Assembly: GCA_902790375.1 (NCBI GenBank)
Contig: CADARY010000036.1
Coordinates: forward strand, 19,185 to 63,786
DNA: 44,602 bases
Direction of reading: 5' to 3'
Source: Oscillospiraceae bacterium
GTDB lineage: Bacteria > Bacillota > Clostridia > Oscillospirales > Oscillospiraceae
A program made the translations under genes and the position numbers. The notes below the pieces were generated by a model that did no database searches, was not told the origin of the DNA, and saw nothing but the letters and a program-made list of their open reading frames with translations. How positions within the stretch are numbered: position 1 is the stretch's first letter; every line of letters begins with the position of its first letter. Shown here in pieces: positions 32,687 through 39,975 of this stretch.

Positions 32687-33297
32687 AAGACGCGCCCCGC
32701 GCCCGCGGCCTGCAGCTCCTCCTCCGTGCGAAAGCCCCAGCCCACCGGGGCACAGTCGAGGCGGGCGTTTTCCGCTGTACGAAGATCCACCTCGGTATCG
32801 CCGACATAGACCGCCTCTTCCGGCGAAACATGCATCTCCCGCAGGGCGGCGAGCACGGCGTCGGGATTCGGCTTGCGCCGCACGGCGGCGCTTTCTCCCA
32901 CAGCGGTTTCGAGAAGACCGGGGAAGTGCGCTTCGGCAAGGCGCTTGACGGCGGAATCCTGTTTGTTGGAGATGACCGCCTGCTTCACACCTGCTGCCCG
33001 GAGCGTCTCCATCAGGGGCAGGATGCCGGGGTAGGGGGCTGTGAGGATGGCGCAGTGGCTGTCGTACCATGGCTGATAGACGCCCAGCATTTCCCGCAGC
33101 GTTTCCTCCGTGGTCCCGGGGATCACGGACATGCGCAGCAGGTGCGCCGCACCGTTTCCGAGAAAGTGGGCGACGTCCTGCCTGCTTCTCGGGGGCATGC
33201 TGTATTGAGACAAAACATGGTTGACGGCGTTGGTGAGATCGTCCAGCGTGTCGAGCACCGTACCGTCCATATCAAATAAAACCGCTTTATAACGCAT
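32641..33297 (-). CDS. HAD-superfamily phosphatase (phosphoglycolate phosphatase-like)
   Basis: 218 residues from the ATG at 33297, with AAGGAGG upstream; the open frame further upstream is repeat R1 sequence. HAD motifs: I, FDMDGTVLDT (Asp9, Asp11); II, VISNKQ; III, RKPNPD; IV, YVGDTEVDL. The cap domain is of the small alpha-helical type, as in Gph/PgmB/PpaX. The substrate is a small phosphate ester, not further resolved. Its 3' end overlaps the PHP gene by 46 nt on the other strand. Confidence 0.93.
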   Translation of the reverse strand: MRYKAVLFDMDGTVLDTLDDLTNAVNHVLSQYSMPPRSRQDVAHFLGNGAAHLLRMSVIPGTTEETLREMLGVYQPWYDSHCAILTAPYPGILPLMETLRAAGVKQAVISNKQDSAVKRLAEAHFPGLLETAVGESAAVRRKPNPDAVLAALREMHVSPEEAVYVGDTEVDLRTAENARLDCAPVGWGFRTEEELQAAGAGRVFHSAEELGSWLTSRR

Positions 33298-33350
33298 GTG
33301 CTTTCCTCCTTGATATGAGATGATCTTACCATAAAGAGCGGGAAAGCGCA

Positions 33351-33483
33351 AAGGCAATACCGCATAATTCGGCAAGAGCAGATCCTGAGAAAATTTGGGT
33401 TCTGATAAAGGCACTTTTTCGCAGATGTACTTTGTGTACCTCAAGAAAAGGAGATGCCGAAGGCGGATTGTGCGGTGTTACCC
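33351..33483. repeat. Dispersed repeat R1, copy B (133 bp, long form)
   Basis: Begins AAGGCAATACCGCA (33351-33364) and ends TGCGGTGTTACCC (33471-33483). It carries the central block of copies A and C and, after it, the AGATGCCGAAGGCGGATTG segment of copy D, so it is the most complete copy. It separates the HAD gene from the binding-protein-like gene. Confidence 0.85.
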
Positions 33484-33530
33484 AAAGACTTGTTTGCCGG
33501 GAGACCGCAGACCGGAAGGGGGATCGGCCC

Positions 33531-34601
33531 ATGAAAAAAAGAAGGCTCCGGCGTGTCCTGATCCTTGCCGCCGCGGCCTTGCTCTGCCTCGGGATGGTTC
33601 TGTTCTCCCGCAGCCGCGACCGTGAGGCGACCGGCCGCCTCACGCTCTGGTATACCGAGACGGATTATTCCCCCGCCGCGATGGCAAATCTGATTGCCCG
33701 CTGCCGGGCGGATACCGGTCTTCGCATCGAAGCCACGGTTTTTCCCGACGAGCAGGCCCTGGGCCTGGCCTTTGAGGAGGAGAGACCCGATCTGCTCTTC
33801 TGCAATCATTTTCGGGCCGCAAGACTCTCGGAGCTTGGAAGCCTCAGCCCTCTCCCCGGGGAGCGGGCCTTTCCCGTGACGCTCTCGTCGGCAGGGCAGG
33901 AGATCGGCAGCGCCTTCTTTCCGATCGGCGGGCGGCTGCCGCTGCTGCTGGTGAACACCGAACTTACCGACGAAGGCCTTGACAGCCTGGAGGATCTGCT
34001 TGACGCGGGGGAGGGGCCCTTCCTCGCATCGGACGACTGGGCGGATCTGCTGTTTACCGCGGCGCTCTCCAAGGGCTGCTGGATGCAGGGACTGATGGAG
34101 GCGGATGCCGCGAACGATGTGTACCGTTCGCTCTTCAACACACTGGCGGCGGCGGCCTTTCGCGGGCGTCTTGTGCCGACAAAGGCGGCGGCGGAGTATG
34201 TGCGGCAGGGGATGATCCCCTGCGCCGTCGTGCCCTCCACGGAGCTTGCGAACCTGAGCGGAGATAAGCTGCAGCTTCGGCTGCTGCCGCTGCCGGAGGG
34301 GGGAGAGCGGCTGCACCCGGCGGAGCTGATGGGCTTCGCGGTCCTGGAGGACTGCTATCTGCCGTCGGCAGAGCAGTTTGTCGACTGGCTATACAGCGGT
34401 GTGCAGGACAGCGCCCTTGCGCTCTCGGCGGGGCTCGTGCCGGTGCACGCCGGAGCCACGGCCCGAAGCGCGGCGGAGAAGAGCCTTGCAGACTTCGCCA
34501 TGAGCGGAACCGTCTGCTTTCTCGCCCCGGACACGGTTTTTTATTCCAATCGCGCCGCCTTTGAGCAGCGCATCGCCGCGGCACTTGATTTGCTCGCCTG
34601 A
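33531..34601 (+). CDS. Exported solute-binding-protein-like protein
   Basis: 356 residues from the ATG at 33531 (GGAAGGGGG upstream); the longer frame starts in repeat R1. An N-terminal KKRRLRR stretch and a hydrophobic helix (VLILAAAALLCLGMVLF) form a signal anchor without a lipobox Cys. The rest looks like a periplasmic-binding fold of the family that binds sugars or ions (LTLWYTETDYSPAAM, near 38, and a late AELMGFAVLEDCYLPS). No permease genes adjoin it, so an ABC role is uncertain; it may be a sensor. I do not recognise a named family. Confidence 0.75.
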   Translation: MKKRRLRRVLILAAAALLCLGMVLFSRSRDREATGRLTLWYTETDYSPAAMANLIARCRADTGLRIEATVFPDEQALGLAFEEERPDLLFCNHFRAARLSELGSLSPLPGERAFPVTLSSAGQEIGSAFFPIGGRLPLLLVNTELTDEGLDSLEDLLDAGEGPFLASDDWADLLFTAALSKGCWMQGLMEADAANDVYRSLFNTLAAAAFRGRLVPTKAAAEYVRQGMIPCAVVPSTELANLSGDKLQLRLLPLPEGGERLHPAELMGFAVLEDCYLPSAEQFVDWLYSGVQDSALALSAGLVPVHAGATARSAAEKSLADFAMSGTVCFLAPDTVFYSNRAAFEQRIAAALDLLA

Positions 34602-34657
34602 GTTGTGATATACTATATAATAATTTCACAGTGAAGCCGAGCAGGCCGATACGCATA

Positions 34658-34763
34658 AAGGCAATACCGCATAATTCGGCAAGAGCAGATCCTGAGAAAA
34701 TTTGGGTTCTGATAAAGGCACTTTTTCGCAGATGTACTTTGTGTACCTCAAGAGTGTTGCCTA
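34658..34763. repeat. Dispersed repeat R1, copy C (about 106 bp)
   Basis: Begins AAGGCAATACCGCA (34658-34671), ends GTGTTGCCTA (34754-34763), and shares the central block with copies A and B. The ends AGGCAATAC and GTGTTGCCT can pair, and AAAG then TTTTTTT follows, so on the plus strand it could act as an attenuator or terminator just before hypB. Confidence 0.85.
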
Positions 34764-34787
34764 AAGTTTTTTTATGAGAGGTGCCCT

Positions 34788-35462
34788 ATGGAAGGATACA
34801 GAATCCTTGAGATCAAACAGAGCGTTTTTGAGAATAACGACCGCGAGGCGGACAAGCTTCGCCAGGAGCTGAAGCGGGACAAGGTCTTTCTCCTGAACCT
34901 GATGAGCTCACCCGGCTCCGGCAAGACCACGACCCTCGGCAAGACCATCGCGGCGCTGAGGGATGAGTTTCGCATCGGCGTCATGGAAGCCGATATCGAC
35001 TCCGACGTGGATGCCGCCACGATCGAGAAGACAGGCGTCAAGGTCATCCAGCTCCACACCGGCGGCATGTGCCACCTGGACGCGGGCATGACCAGACAGG
35101 GCCTGAAGGGCCTCGGTGTGGAGGACGTGGATTTCGCCATCCTGGAGAACATCGGGAACCTCGTCTGCCCTGCGGAGTTTGACACCGGCGCCGTGAAAAA
35201 CGCCATGATCCTCTCCGTGCCCGAAGGGCACGATAAGCCCCTCAAATACCCGCTCATGTTCTCCATCTGCGACGTGCTGCTCATCAATAAGATCGACGTG
35301 CTGCCCTACTTCGACTTCGACATCGAAAAGTGCAAGGAGTATGTGCGGCGTCTCAATCCGAAAATGAAGGTCATCCCCATCTGTGCCCGCAGCGGCGAGG
35401 GCATTGACGAATTTGCCGATTGGCTGCGCACGGAGATCAAAGCCTGGAACGGCCAGGCGTAA
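34788..35462 (+). CDS. hypB: Hydrogenase nickel incorporation GTPase HypB
   Basis: 224 residues. Walker A SSPGSGKTTT (about 40-49), EADIDSDVDA switch region, metal-site residues in GGMCHLDAG and NLVCPAEFD, and INKIDVLPYFDFD as the guanine motif. HypB inserts nickel into [NiFe] hydrogenase together with HypA; the related protein UreG acts on urease, but the cysteine/histidine site favours HypB. It lacks the His-rich N-terminus of some homologues. No hypA or hydrogenase gene is nearby, so the partner genes must be elsewhere. Confidence 0.93.
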   Translation: MEGYRILEIKQSVFENNDREADKLRQELKRDKVFLLNLMSSPGSGKTTTLGKTIAALRDEFRIGVMEADIDSDVDAATIEKTGVKVIQLHTGGMCHLDAGMTRQGLKGLGVEDVDFAILENIGNLVCPAEFDTGAVKNAMILSVPEGHDKPLKYPLMFSICDVLLINKIDVLPYFDFDIEKCKEYVRRLNPKMKVIPICARSGEGIDEFADWLRTEIKAWNGQA

Positions 35463-35512
35463 AAAAGTTTGTCGCGGCGGCGGGCCTCAGGGACTGCCGC
35501 CCTTTCCCGTGC

Positions 35513-35540
35513 TTCTGCCAGCCGCTTTTTCCACTATAAT
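35513..35540 (+). promoter_or_regulatory. Possible promoter upstream of glgA
   Basis: TATAAT (35535-35540) with a poor -35 TTCTGC (35513-35518) at 16 nt. A GGCGGC/GCCGCC stem (35476-35501) just before it may end the hypB transcript. The rest of the 243-nt gap shows no gene. Confidence 0.35.
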
Positions 35541-35705
35541 TGTGCAAATTTTTTAATCTTCTGCTGGACATATCCGCTTCCTTATGGTATTTTTAATAAT
35601 GTCAACAACATAGGGAAATGCTGCTTGACGTACATTCGTTTTCTCATATCCATCATTCGCGCCGTCACACCGCAGGTGATCGCGCATTGAAAGGAGATTG
35701 CCATT

Positions 35706-38270
35706 ATGCCTGATAAGAAGACAAGCGCCGGGAAAACCGCGAAGGAAAAGCCCTCAAAGAAAAAGACTGTGAAAGAGACGGCCCCGGAAATCAAGGCGCA
35801 GGAGAGCGCGGCCCCGGTCGTGGAGCTGACAGCGCCCGCCGAAGAGAAGGCCGCCCCCGTCGAAGAGAAGAAAGCGCCTGCCGAGAAGAAGGCGCCCGCT
35901 GAGAAGAAAGCGCCCGCTGAGAAGAAGGCAACCGACGAAAAGAAGGCGCCCAAGGAGAAGAAAACGCCCGCCGCCAAAAAAGCGCCCGCCGAGAAGAAGG
36001 CGGAAAAGGCTGCTGCGGCTGTGGAGGCAAAGCCCGAAGAAAAAAAGAAGACCCCGGCCCGGAAAAAGACTGTGAAGAAGGCAGAGAAGGTCACAGAGGC
36101 GGACGTGAAAACCGCTCTGTCCGCTGTCGTCTCTGAAGTAAGCGCTGCCGCTGAAGCCGCCGCCAAGGAGGCTGAGGCTGAGAAAGCTGCGGTCAAGGCT
36201 GCCTATAACGAGACTGTGGCAGCCGTCAAGGCCGCCTATGAGGAGACTGCCGCCGCCGTCGAAGCCGCTGTCGATGAAGCTGCCAGGGAGGCAGCCGCAG
36301 AGGAGGCTGAGGCGAAAGCCGCTTATAAAGAAACTGCCGCCGCCGTCAAGACCGCTGTTACGGAAGCCGCCGAGCAGGCTGCCGCGGAGGAGGCTGAGGC
36401 CAAGGCCGCCTATAAGAAGGCCGCTGCCGCCGTCAAGACTGCTGTTAAGGAAGCCGCCGAGCAGGCCGCCGCGGAGGAGGCTGAGGCCGAGGCCGCCTAT
36501 AAAGAAGCTGCCGCCGCCATGAAGACCGCTTATAAGGAAGCGGAGGCGGAGGGAGCCAAGGCTGCCGCCGCTGCGGAGGCTGAGCTGGAAGCCGCCGTTA
36601 CGGAGGCTTATGAAGCCGCAGAGAGAGAGGCGGCCGGTGAAGAGATCATTTCCAAAGCTGCCGCCGGAGAAGCTGCCGCCGAGGAAACTGCTTATGAGGC
36701 GGCCGTTGCCGATACGCTCGTGGAGACTGCCAAAGCGATCGCTGCGGTTGCAGCCGCTGCCGAAGAACCCGTCAAGGAGGAAGTTATGGAAGAAGAACCT
36801 GTTGTTGAGCTGCCGCAGCCGCGCCGCAGCGTGGCCTTTATCGGCTCTGAATGCTATCCCTTTATCAAAACCGGCGGCCTCGGCGACGTGATGTACGCCC
36901 TGCCCCGTGCTCTTACCAAACAGAACTGCGATGTCAAGGTCATCCTGCCCCGCTACGCCTGCATCCCGCAGAAGTACCAGGAGAAGATGATCTACCGCGG
37001 CGAGTTCCAGATGGATCTCTGCTCCGACGGCCGCAGCTTCTATGTCGGCATCATGGAATACGTGTGCGACGGCGTTGTCTATGACTTCATCGACAACAAC
37101 GATTTCTTCAGCTGGGGCAATCCCTACACCGATCTCGTGCGCGATATCCCCAAGTACTGCTACTTTGCCAAGGCGGCTCTGGCTGCCCTGAACTATATGG
37201 ACTGGATCCCCGATATCATCCACTGCCATGACTGGCAGGCGGCGCTGGTGCCGGTGTATCTGCGCACCCTCTTTGCCGACTCTCCCGTTGGCCGCGCCAA
37301 GAGCGTCATTACCATCCACAACCTGCGCTTCCAGGGCATCTACAACATCCCGACCCTCAGCTACTGGACGGGCCTGCCCGGCTACGTGTTTGACTACGGT
37401 CATCTCAAGCAGGGCTATGAGGACGCCAACATGCTCAAGGGCGGCCTTGCGTATGCGGATATGATCACCACCGTCTCCAACACCTATGCCTGGGAGATCC
37501 AGACCGGCTTCTACGGCGAAGGGCTGGACGCCCACCTGCGCTTCCACTCCGGGAAGCTGCGCGGCATCGTCAACGGCATCGACGTGGAGCTCTGGAACAG
37601 CGCGACCGACAAGCTGCTGGCAGAGACCTATGATGTCCAAAACGCCGTGGAGAAGAAAAAGGCCAACAAGCTGGCCCTGCAGGCGGCCCTCGGCCTGGAG
37701 CAAAACGAGCACAAGATGGTCATCGGCCTCATCTCCCGTCTGACCGACCAAAAGGGCCTGGATCTTGTGAACGCTGTTTTCCAGCAGCTCATCGACGGCA
37801 ACACCCAGGTGGTGGTTCTCGGCACGGGCGAGAGGCGCTATGAGGATGCCTTCCGCTACTACGAGAATGCCAACCGCGGCACAGTCTGCTCTTACATCTC
37901 CTACAACGAGAACCTGGCCCACCAGATCTATGCCGGCGCGGACGCCCTGCTGGTGCCGAGCCTGTTTGAGCCCTGCGGCCTGACCCAGCTCATCGCCATG
38001 CGCTACGGCACGACGCCCATCGTGCGTGAGACTGGCGGCCTCAAGGATACCGTACAGCCCTATAACCAGTATACCAACGAGGGCAACGGCTTCACCTTTG
38101 ACCGCTATGAGGCGGGGCTGCTGCTGGATGCGATCAACCGCGCCAAGACCATCTACTTCACCGAGCGCGACCGCTGGGACGAAATGGTTGTACGCAATAT
38201 GGAGAAGGACGTTTCCTGGGAAAACTCCGCCCGCCAATACCGCGAGCTCTATCTGCAGCTCAGACCGTAA
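35706..38270 (+). CDS. glgA: Glycogen synthase (GT5) with a 360-residue Ala/Lys/Glu repeat extension
   Basis: 854 residues, against about 480 for usual GlgA. The GT5 domain starts near residue 375 (RRSVAFIGSECYPFIKTGGL, with the ADP-glucose-binding KTGGL) and continues through IHCHDWQAALVPVY, TIHNLRFQG, SRLTDQKGLD and FEPCGLTQLIAMRYGT. It extends alpha-1,4-glucan chains from ADP-glucose. Residues 1-130 are Lys/Pro/Ala-rich with KKAPAE hexads, and residues 130-360 are Ala/Glu-rich with four 29-residue units and likely form long helices or coiled coil. The start has AAAGGAGA. An internal AAGGAGG and ATG at residue 361 could give a second, canonical form of 494 residues. No other glg gene is in the window. 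Confidence 0.92.
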   Translation: MPDKKTSAGKTAKEKPSKKKTVKETAPEIKAQESAAPVVELTAPAEEKAAPVEEKKAPAEKKAPAEKKAPAEKKATDEKKAPKEKKTPAAKKAPAEKKAEKAAAAVEAKPEEKKKTPARKKTVKKAEKVTEADVKTALSAVVSEVSAAAEAAAKEAEAEKAAVKAAYNETVAAVKAAYEETAAAVEAAVDEAAREAAAEEAEAKAAYKETAAAVKTAVTEAAEQAAAEEAEAKAAYKKAAAAVKTAVKEAAEQAAAEEAEAEAAYKEAAAAMKTAYKEAEAEGAKAAAAAEAELEAAVTEAYEAAEREAAGEEIISKAAAGEAAAEETAYEAAVADTLVETAKAIAAVAAAAEEPVKEEVMEEEPVVELPQPRRSVAFIGSECYPFIKTGGLGDVMYALPRALTKQNCDVKVILPRYACIPQKYQEKMIYRGEFQMDLCSDGRSFYVGIMEYVCDGVVYDFIDNNDFFSWGNPYTDLVRDIPKYCYFAKAALAALNYMDWIPDIIHCHDWQAALVPVYLRTLFADSPVGRAKSVITIHNLRFQGIYNIPTLSYWTGLPGYVFDYGHLKQGYEDANMLKGGLAYADMITTVSNTYAWEIQTGFYGEGLDAHLRFHSGKLRGIVNGIDVELWNSATDKLLAETYDVQNAVEKKKANKLALQAALGLEQNEHKMVIGLISRLTDQKGLDLVNAVFQQLIDGNTQVVVLGTGERRYEDAFRYYENANRGTVCSYISYNENLAHQIYAGADALLVPSLFEPCGLTQLIAMRYGTTPIVRETGGLKDTVQPYNQYTNEGNGFTFDRYEAGLLLDAINRAKTIYFTERDRWDEMVVRNMEKDVSWENSARQYRELYLQLRP
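35871..35960 (+). repeat. 18-bp coding tandem repeat (KKAPAE units) in glgA
   Basis: Five 18-bp units starting at 35871, 35889, 35907, 35925 and 35943 encode KAPAEK-type hexads; the last two are degenerate. The peptide resembles Lys/Ala/Pro-rich tails of histone H1-like proteins, so it may bind polyanions, but that is inference. Confidence 0.8.
36231..36578 (+). repeat. 87-bp coding tandem repeat in glgA
   Basis: Units start at 36231, 36318, 36405 and 36492, exactly 87 bp apart, encoding 29-residue blocks of the form AAYKETAAAVKTAVTEAA then EQAAAEEAEAK. The last unit is degenerate. A shorter 33-bp step precedes the first (AAYNETVAAVK at 36198), suggesting an 11-residue helical period. Confidence 0.9.
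36774..36788 (+). promoter_or_regulatory. Internal in-frame ribosome-binding site and ATG in glgA
   Basis: AAGGAGG (36774-36780), 5-nt spacer, ATG (36786-36788) in frame with glgA, 14 codons before the GT5 domain. It would start a 494-residue protein of normal GlgA size. The strength equals the best start sites in the window. Confidence 0.6.
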
Positions 38271-38289
38271 TCGCCTGAAAGTGTACCGC

Positions 38290-38321
38290 AGACCGGGAGA
38301 CAGAAGCCTCCCGGTCTTTTT
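38290..38321 (+). terminator. Terminator of glgA
   Basis: AGACCGGGAG (38290-38299) pairs perfectly with CTCCCGGTCT (38308-38317) and continues into TTTT. Confidence 0.85.
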
Positions 38322-38350
38322 GTGATACTTCCGCAAAGGAATGGTGAGGT

Positions 38351-39115
38351 ATGGAAGAAAAGAAAACGCCCTGGACGTATAAGCTGGTCTATAAACTCGT
38401 ATGGCTCTTCTCCCCGAAGTATAAGCTGGTGGGGACGGAGAATCTGCCGCAGGAGCCCTGTGTCATCGTCGGCAATCACAGCCATATGTACGGCCCCGTC
38501 GCGGGGGAGATCTATATCCCCGGGGATCACTATGTCTGGTGCGCTGGACAGATGATGCACAGGGAGGAGGTCGCGGACTACGCCTTTCAGGATTTCTGGT
38601 CCGGCAGGCCGAAACGCACGCACTGGTTCTACAGGCGCCTGAGCCGTGCGATCGTACCGCTGTCGGTGCTGATCTTCAATAACGCCCATACGATTCCGGT
38701 CTACCACGACACCCGGCTCATCACCACCTACCGCGAGTCGATCGAGCTTCTACGGCAGGGGGCCAGCATGGTCATCTTCCCGGAATGCTATGACGAGCAC
38801 AACAACATCGTCCACGGCTTCCAGGACAAATTCATCGACCTTGCGCGCTTCTACTACAAAAAGACCGGCAAGGAGCTGAGCTTTGTGCCCCTCTATGTGG
38901 CGCCGAAGCTCAAGACGCTCTTCTTCGGCAAGCCCATCCGCTTCCGCGCCGACGTGCCCATTGCCGAGGAGCGCGCGCGCATCTGCGGGGAGCTGATGGA
39001 CGCCATCACCGACATCGCCGTGCATCAGCCGGAGCACACCGTCGTGCCCTACCCGAATGTGCCGGCTCGTGAGTATCCCAAGAACATTCCCCTGGAGGAC
39101 TATACCCATGAATAA
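38351..39115 (+). CDS. PlsC-like lysophospholipid acyltransferase with altered HX4D motif
   Basis: 254 residues. The acyltransferase order is kept: motif I near residue 42 (VGNHSHMYGPV), a middle WFYRRLSRAIVPLS block, motif III FPECYDEHN near 140, and motif IV FVPLYVAP near 180. In the family, motif I reads NHxxxxD; here His43 is present but Gly48 takes the Asp position, so acyl transfer may be weak or the family divergent. It would act at the membrane on lysophosphatidate-like lipids. It overlaps the following PAP2-like gene by 8 nt, so the two form a lipid-modifying pair. Confidence 0.82.
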   Translation: MEEKKTPWTYKLVYKLVWLFSPKYKLVGTENLPQEPCVIVGNHSHMYGPVAGEIYIPGDHYVWCAGQMMHREEVADYAFQDFWSGRPKRTHWFYRRLSRAIVPLSVLIFNNAHTIPVYHDTRLITTYRESIELLRQGASMVIFPECYDEHNNIVHGFQDKFIDLARFYYKKTGKELSFVPLYVAPKLKTLFFGKPIRFRADVPIAEERARICGELMDAITDIAVHQPEHTVVPYPNVPAREYPKNIPLEDYTHE

Positions 39116-39806
39116 ACAGCCGTATGATTACAGCGGCTTTTCCCTGAGTCGGCTCAACGAGCCGCGCTTTGCCCATGTGAAGCTCCTGGGCGGCTGGATC
39201 GTCTACTTTGCGCTGTACTTCGTCACGGAGAATCTGATCCCGGCCTCCCGCTGCCATCCTGTACACTGCTGGCTGGACGATGTGATTCCATTCAACGAGT
39301 TCTTTGCGATCTTCTATGTGGGCTGGTACTTCCTGGTGTTCGGCTCTCTGGCCCACACCTTCTTTTATGATGTGCCCCGCTTCAAGAAGCTGCAGACCTT
39401 CATCATGATCACCCAGGCCGTCGCCATGCTCTGGTATATCCTCTGGCCCAGCCGTCAGGATCTGCGGCCGACGGTCTTCCCGCGGGATAACCTCCTTACG
39501 GATCTCGTGAAGTTTATTTACGCCTTCGATACCAATACCGGCGTGTGTCCCTCTCTGCACGCGGCCTACTCGCTGGGCATCCTGTCGGTGGGCCTCAAGG
39601 ACAGAAAGCTCCCGCGCTTTTGGAAGGGGGCCCTCGTCTTCGCGGTCATCATGATCTGCCTTTCCGTCTGCTTTGTCAAGCAGCACTCGGCGGTGGACGT
39701 CTTTGCGGCGCTGCCCGTGTGCCTGCTCGCGGAATACCTGGTCTACGGAAAGAGCTACTGGCGGCCGCGCCTGAGAAGAGAAGAGAGAAAGCAGACGCAG
39801 AAATAA
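39108..39806 (+). CDS. PAP2-like membrane phosphatase/phosphotransferase
   Basis: 232 residues from the ATG at 39108, which overlaps the acyltransferase stop (ATGAATAA). Five or six membrane helices. The PAP2 active site is seen as CPSLHAAYSLGI (PSxH) and FVKQHSAVDVFAALP (catalytic His with Asp); motif 1 is replaced by LRPTVFPRDN, as in the divergent PAP2 branch that includes inositol-phosphoryl transferases and lipid phosphatases. Together with the preceding acyltransferase it probably processes a membrane lipid; the substrate is unknown. Confidence 0.85.
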   Translation: MNKQPYDYSGFSLSRLNEPRFAHVKLLGGWIVYFALYFVTENLIPASRCHPVHCWLDDVIPFNEFFAIFYVGWYFLVFGSLAHTFFYDVPRFKKLQTFIMITQAVAMLWYILWPSRQDLRPTVFPRDNLLTDLVKFIYAFDTNTGVCPSLHAAYSLGILSVGLKDRKLPRFWKGALVFAVIMICLSVCFVKQHSAVDVFAALPVCLLAEYLVYGKSYWRPRLRREERKQTQK

Positions 39807-39808
39807 AC

Positions 39809-39887
39809 CAGGGGTCGATGGCCTGATCGACCCGCCGAAAGCCGCACAGGGCTTCAAAGGGCGGAACGATGTGGGCTCGGCCCCCTG
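39809..39887. repeat. Dispersed repeat R2, copy 2 (79 bp)
   Basis: Ends CAGGGGTCGA (39809-39818) and TCGGCCCCCTG (39877-39887) are inverted with small differences; the inside shares GATCGACCCGCCGAA with copy 1 (27190-27271). A separate TGCTGCCTG/CAGGCAACA hairpin follows at 39886-39909. The rest of the 169-nt gap shows nothing clear. Confidence 0.7.
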
Positions 39888-39975
39888 CTGCCTGTTCATG
39901 CAGGCAACATCCACGCGAAACGGACATAGAATAGGACAGCAAAAACAAACTGCTGCCAAAACAGAGGTGAAACCC

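Noticed and set aside
35871-36578. Regular repeats resembling a CRISPR array
   Set aside because: Repeats are contiguous, in codon register and have no unique spacers; they are coding tandem repeats in glgA.
35754-38336. Open frame of about 860 codons opposite glgA
   Set aside because: Antisense shadow of GCC/GAG-rich codons; no domain seen, no ribosome-binding site of note.
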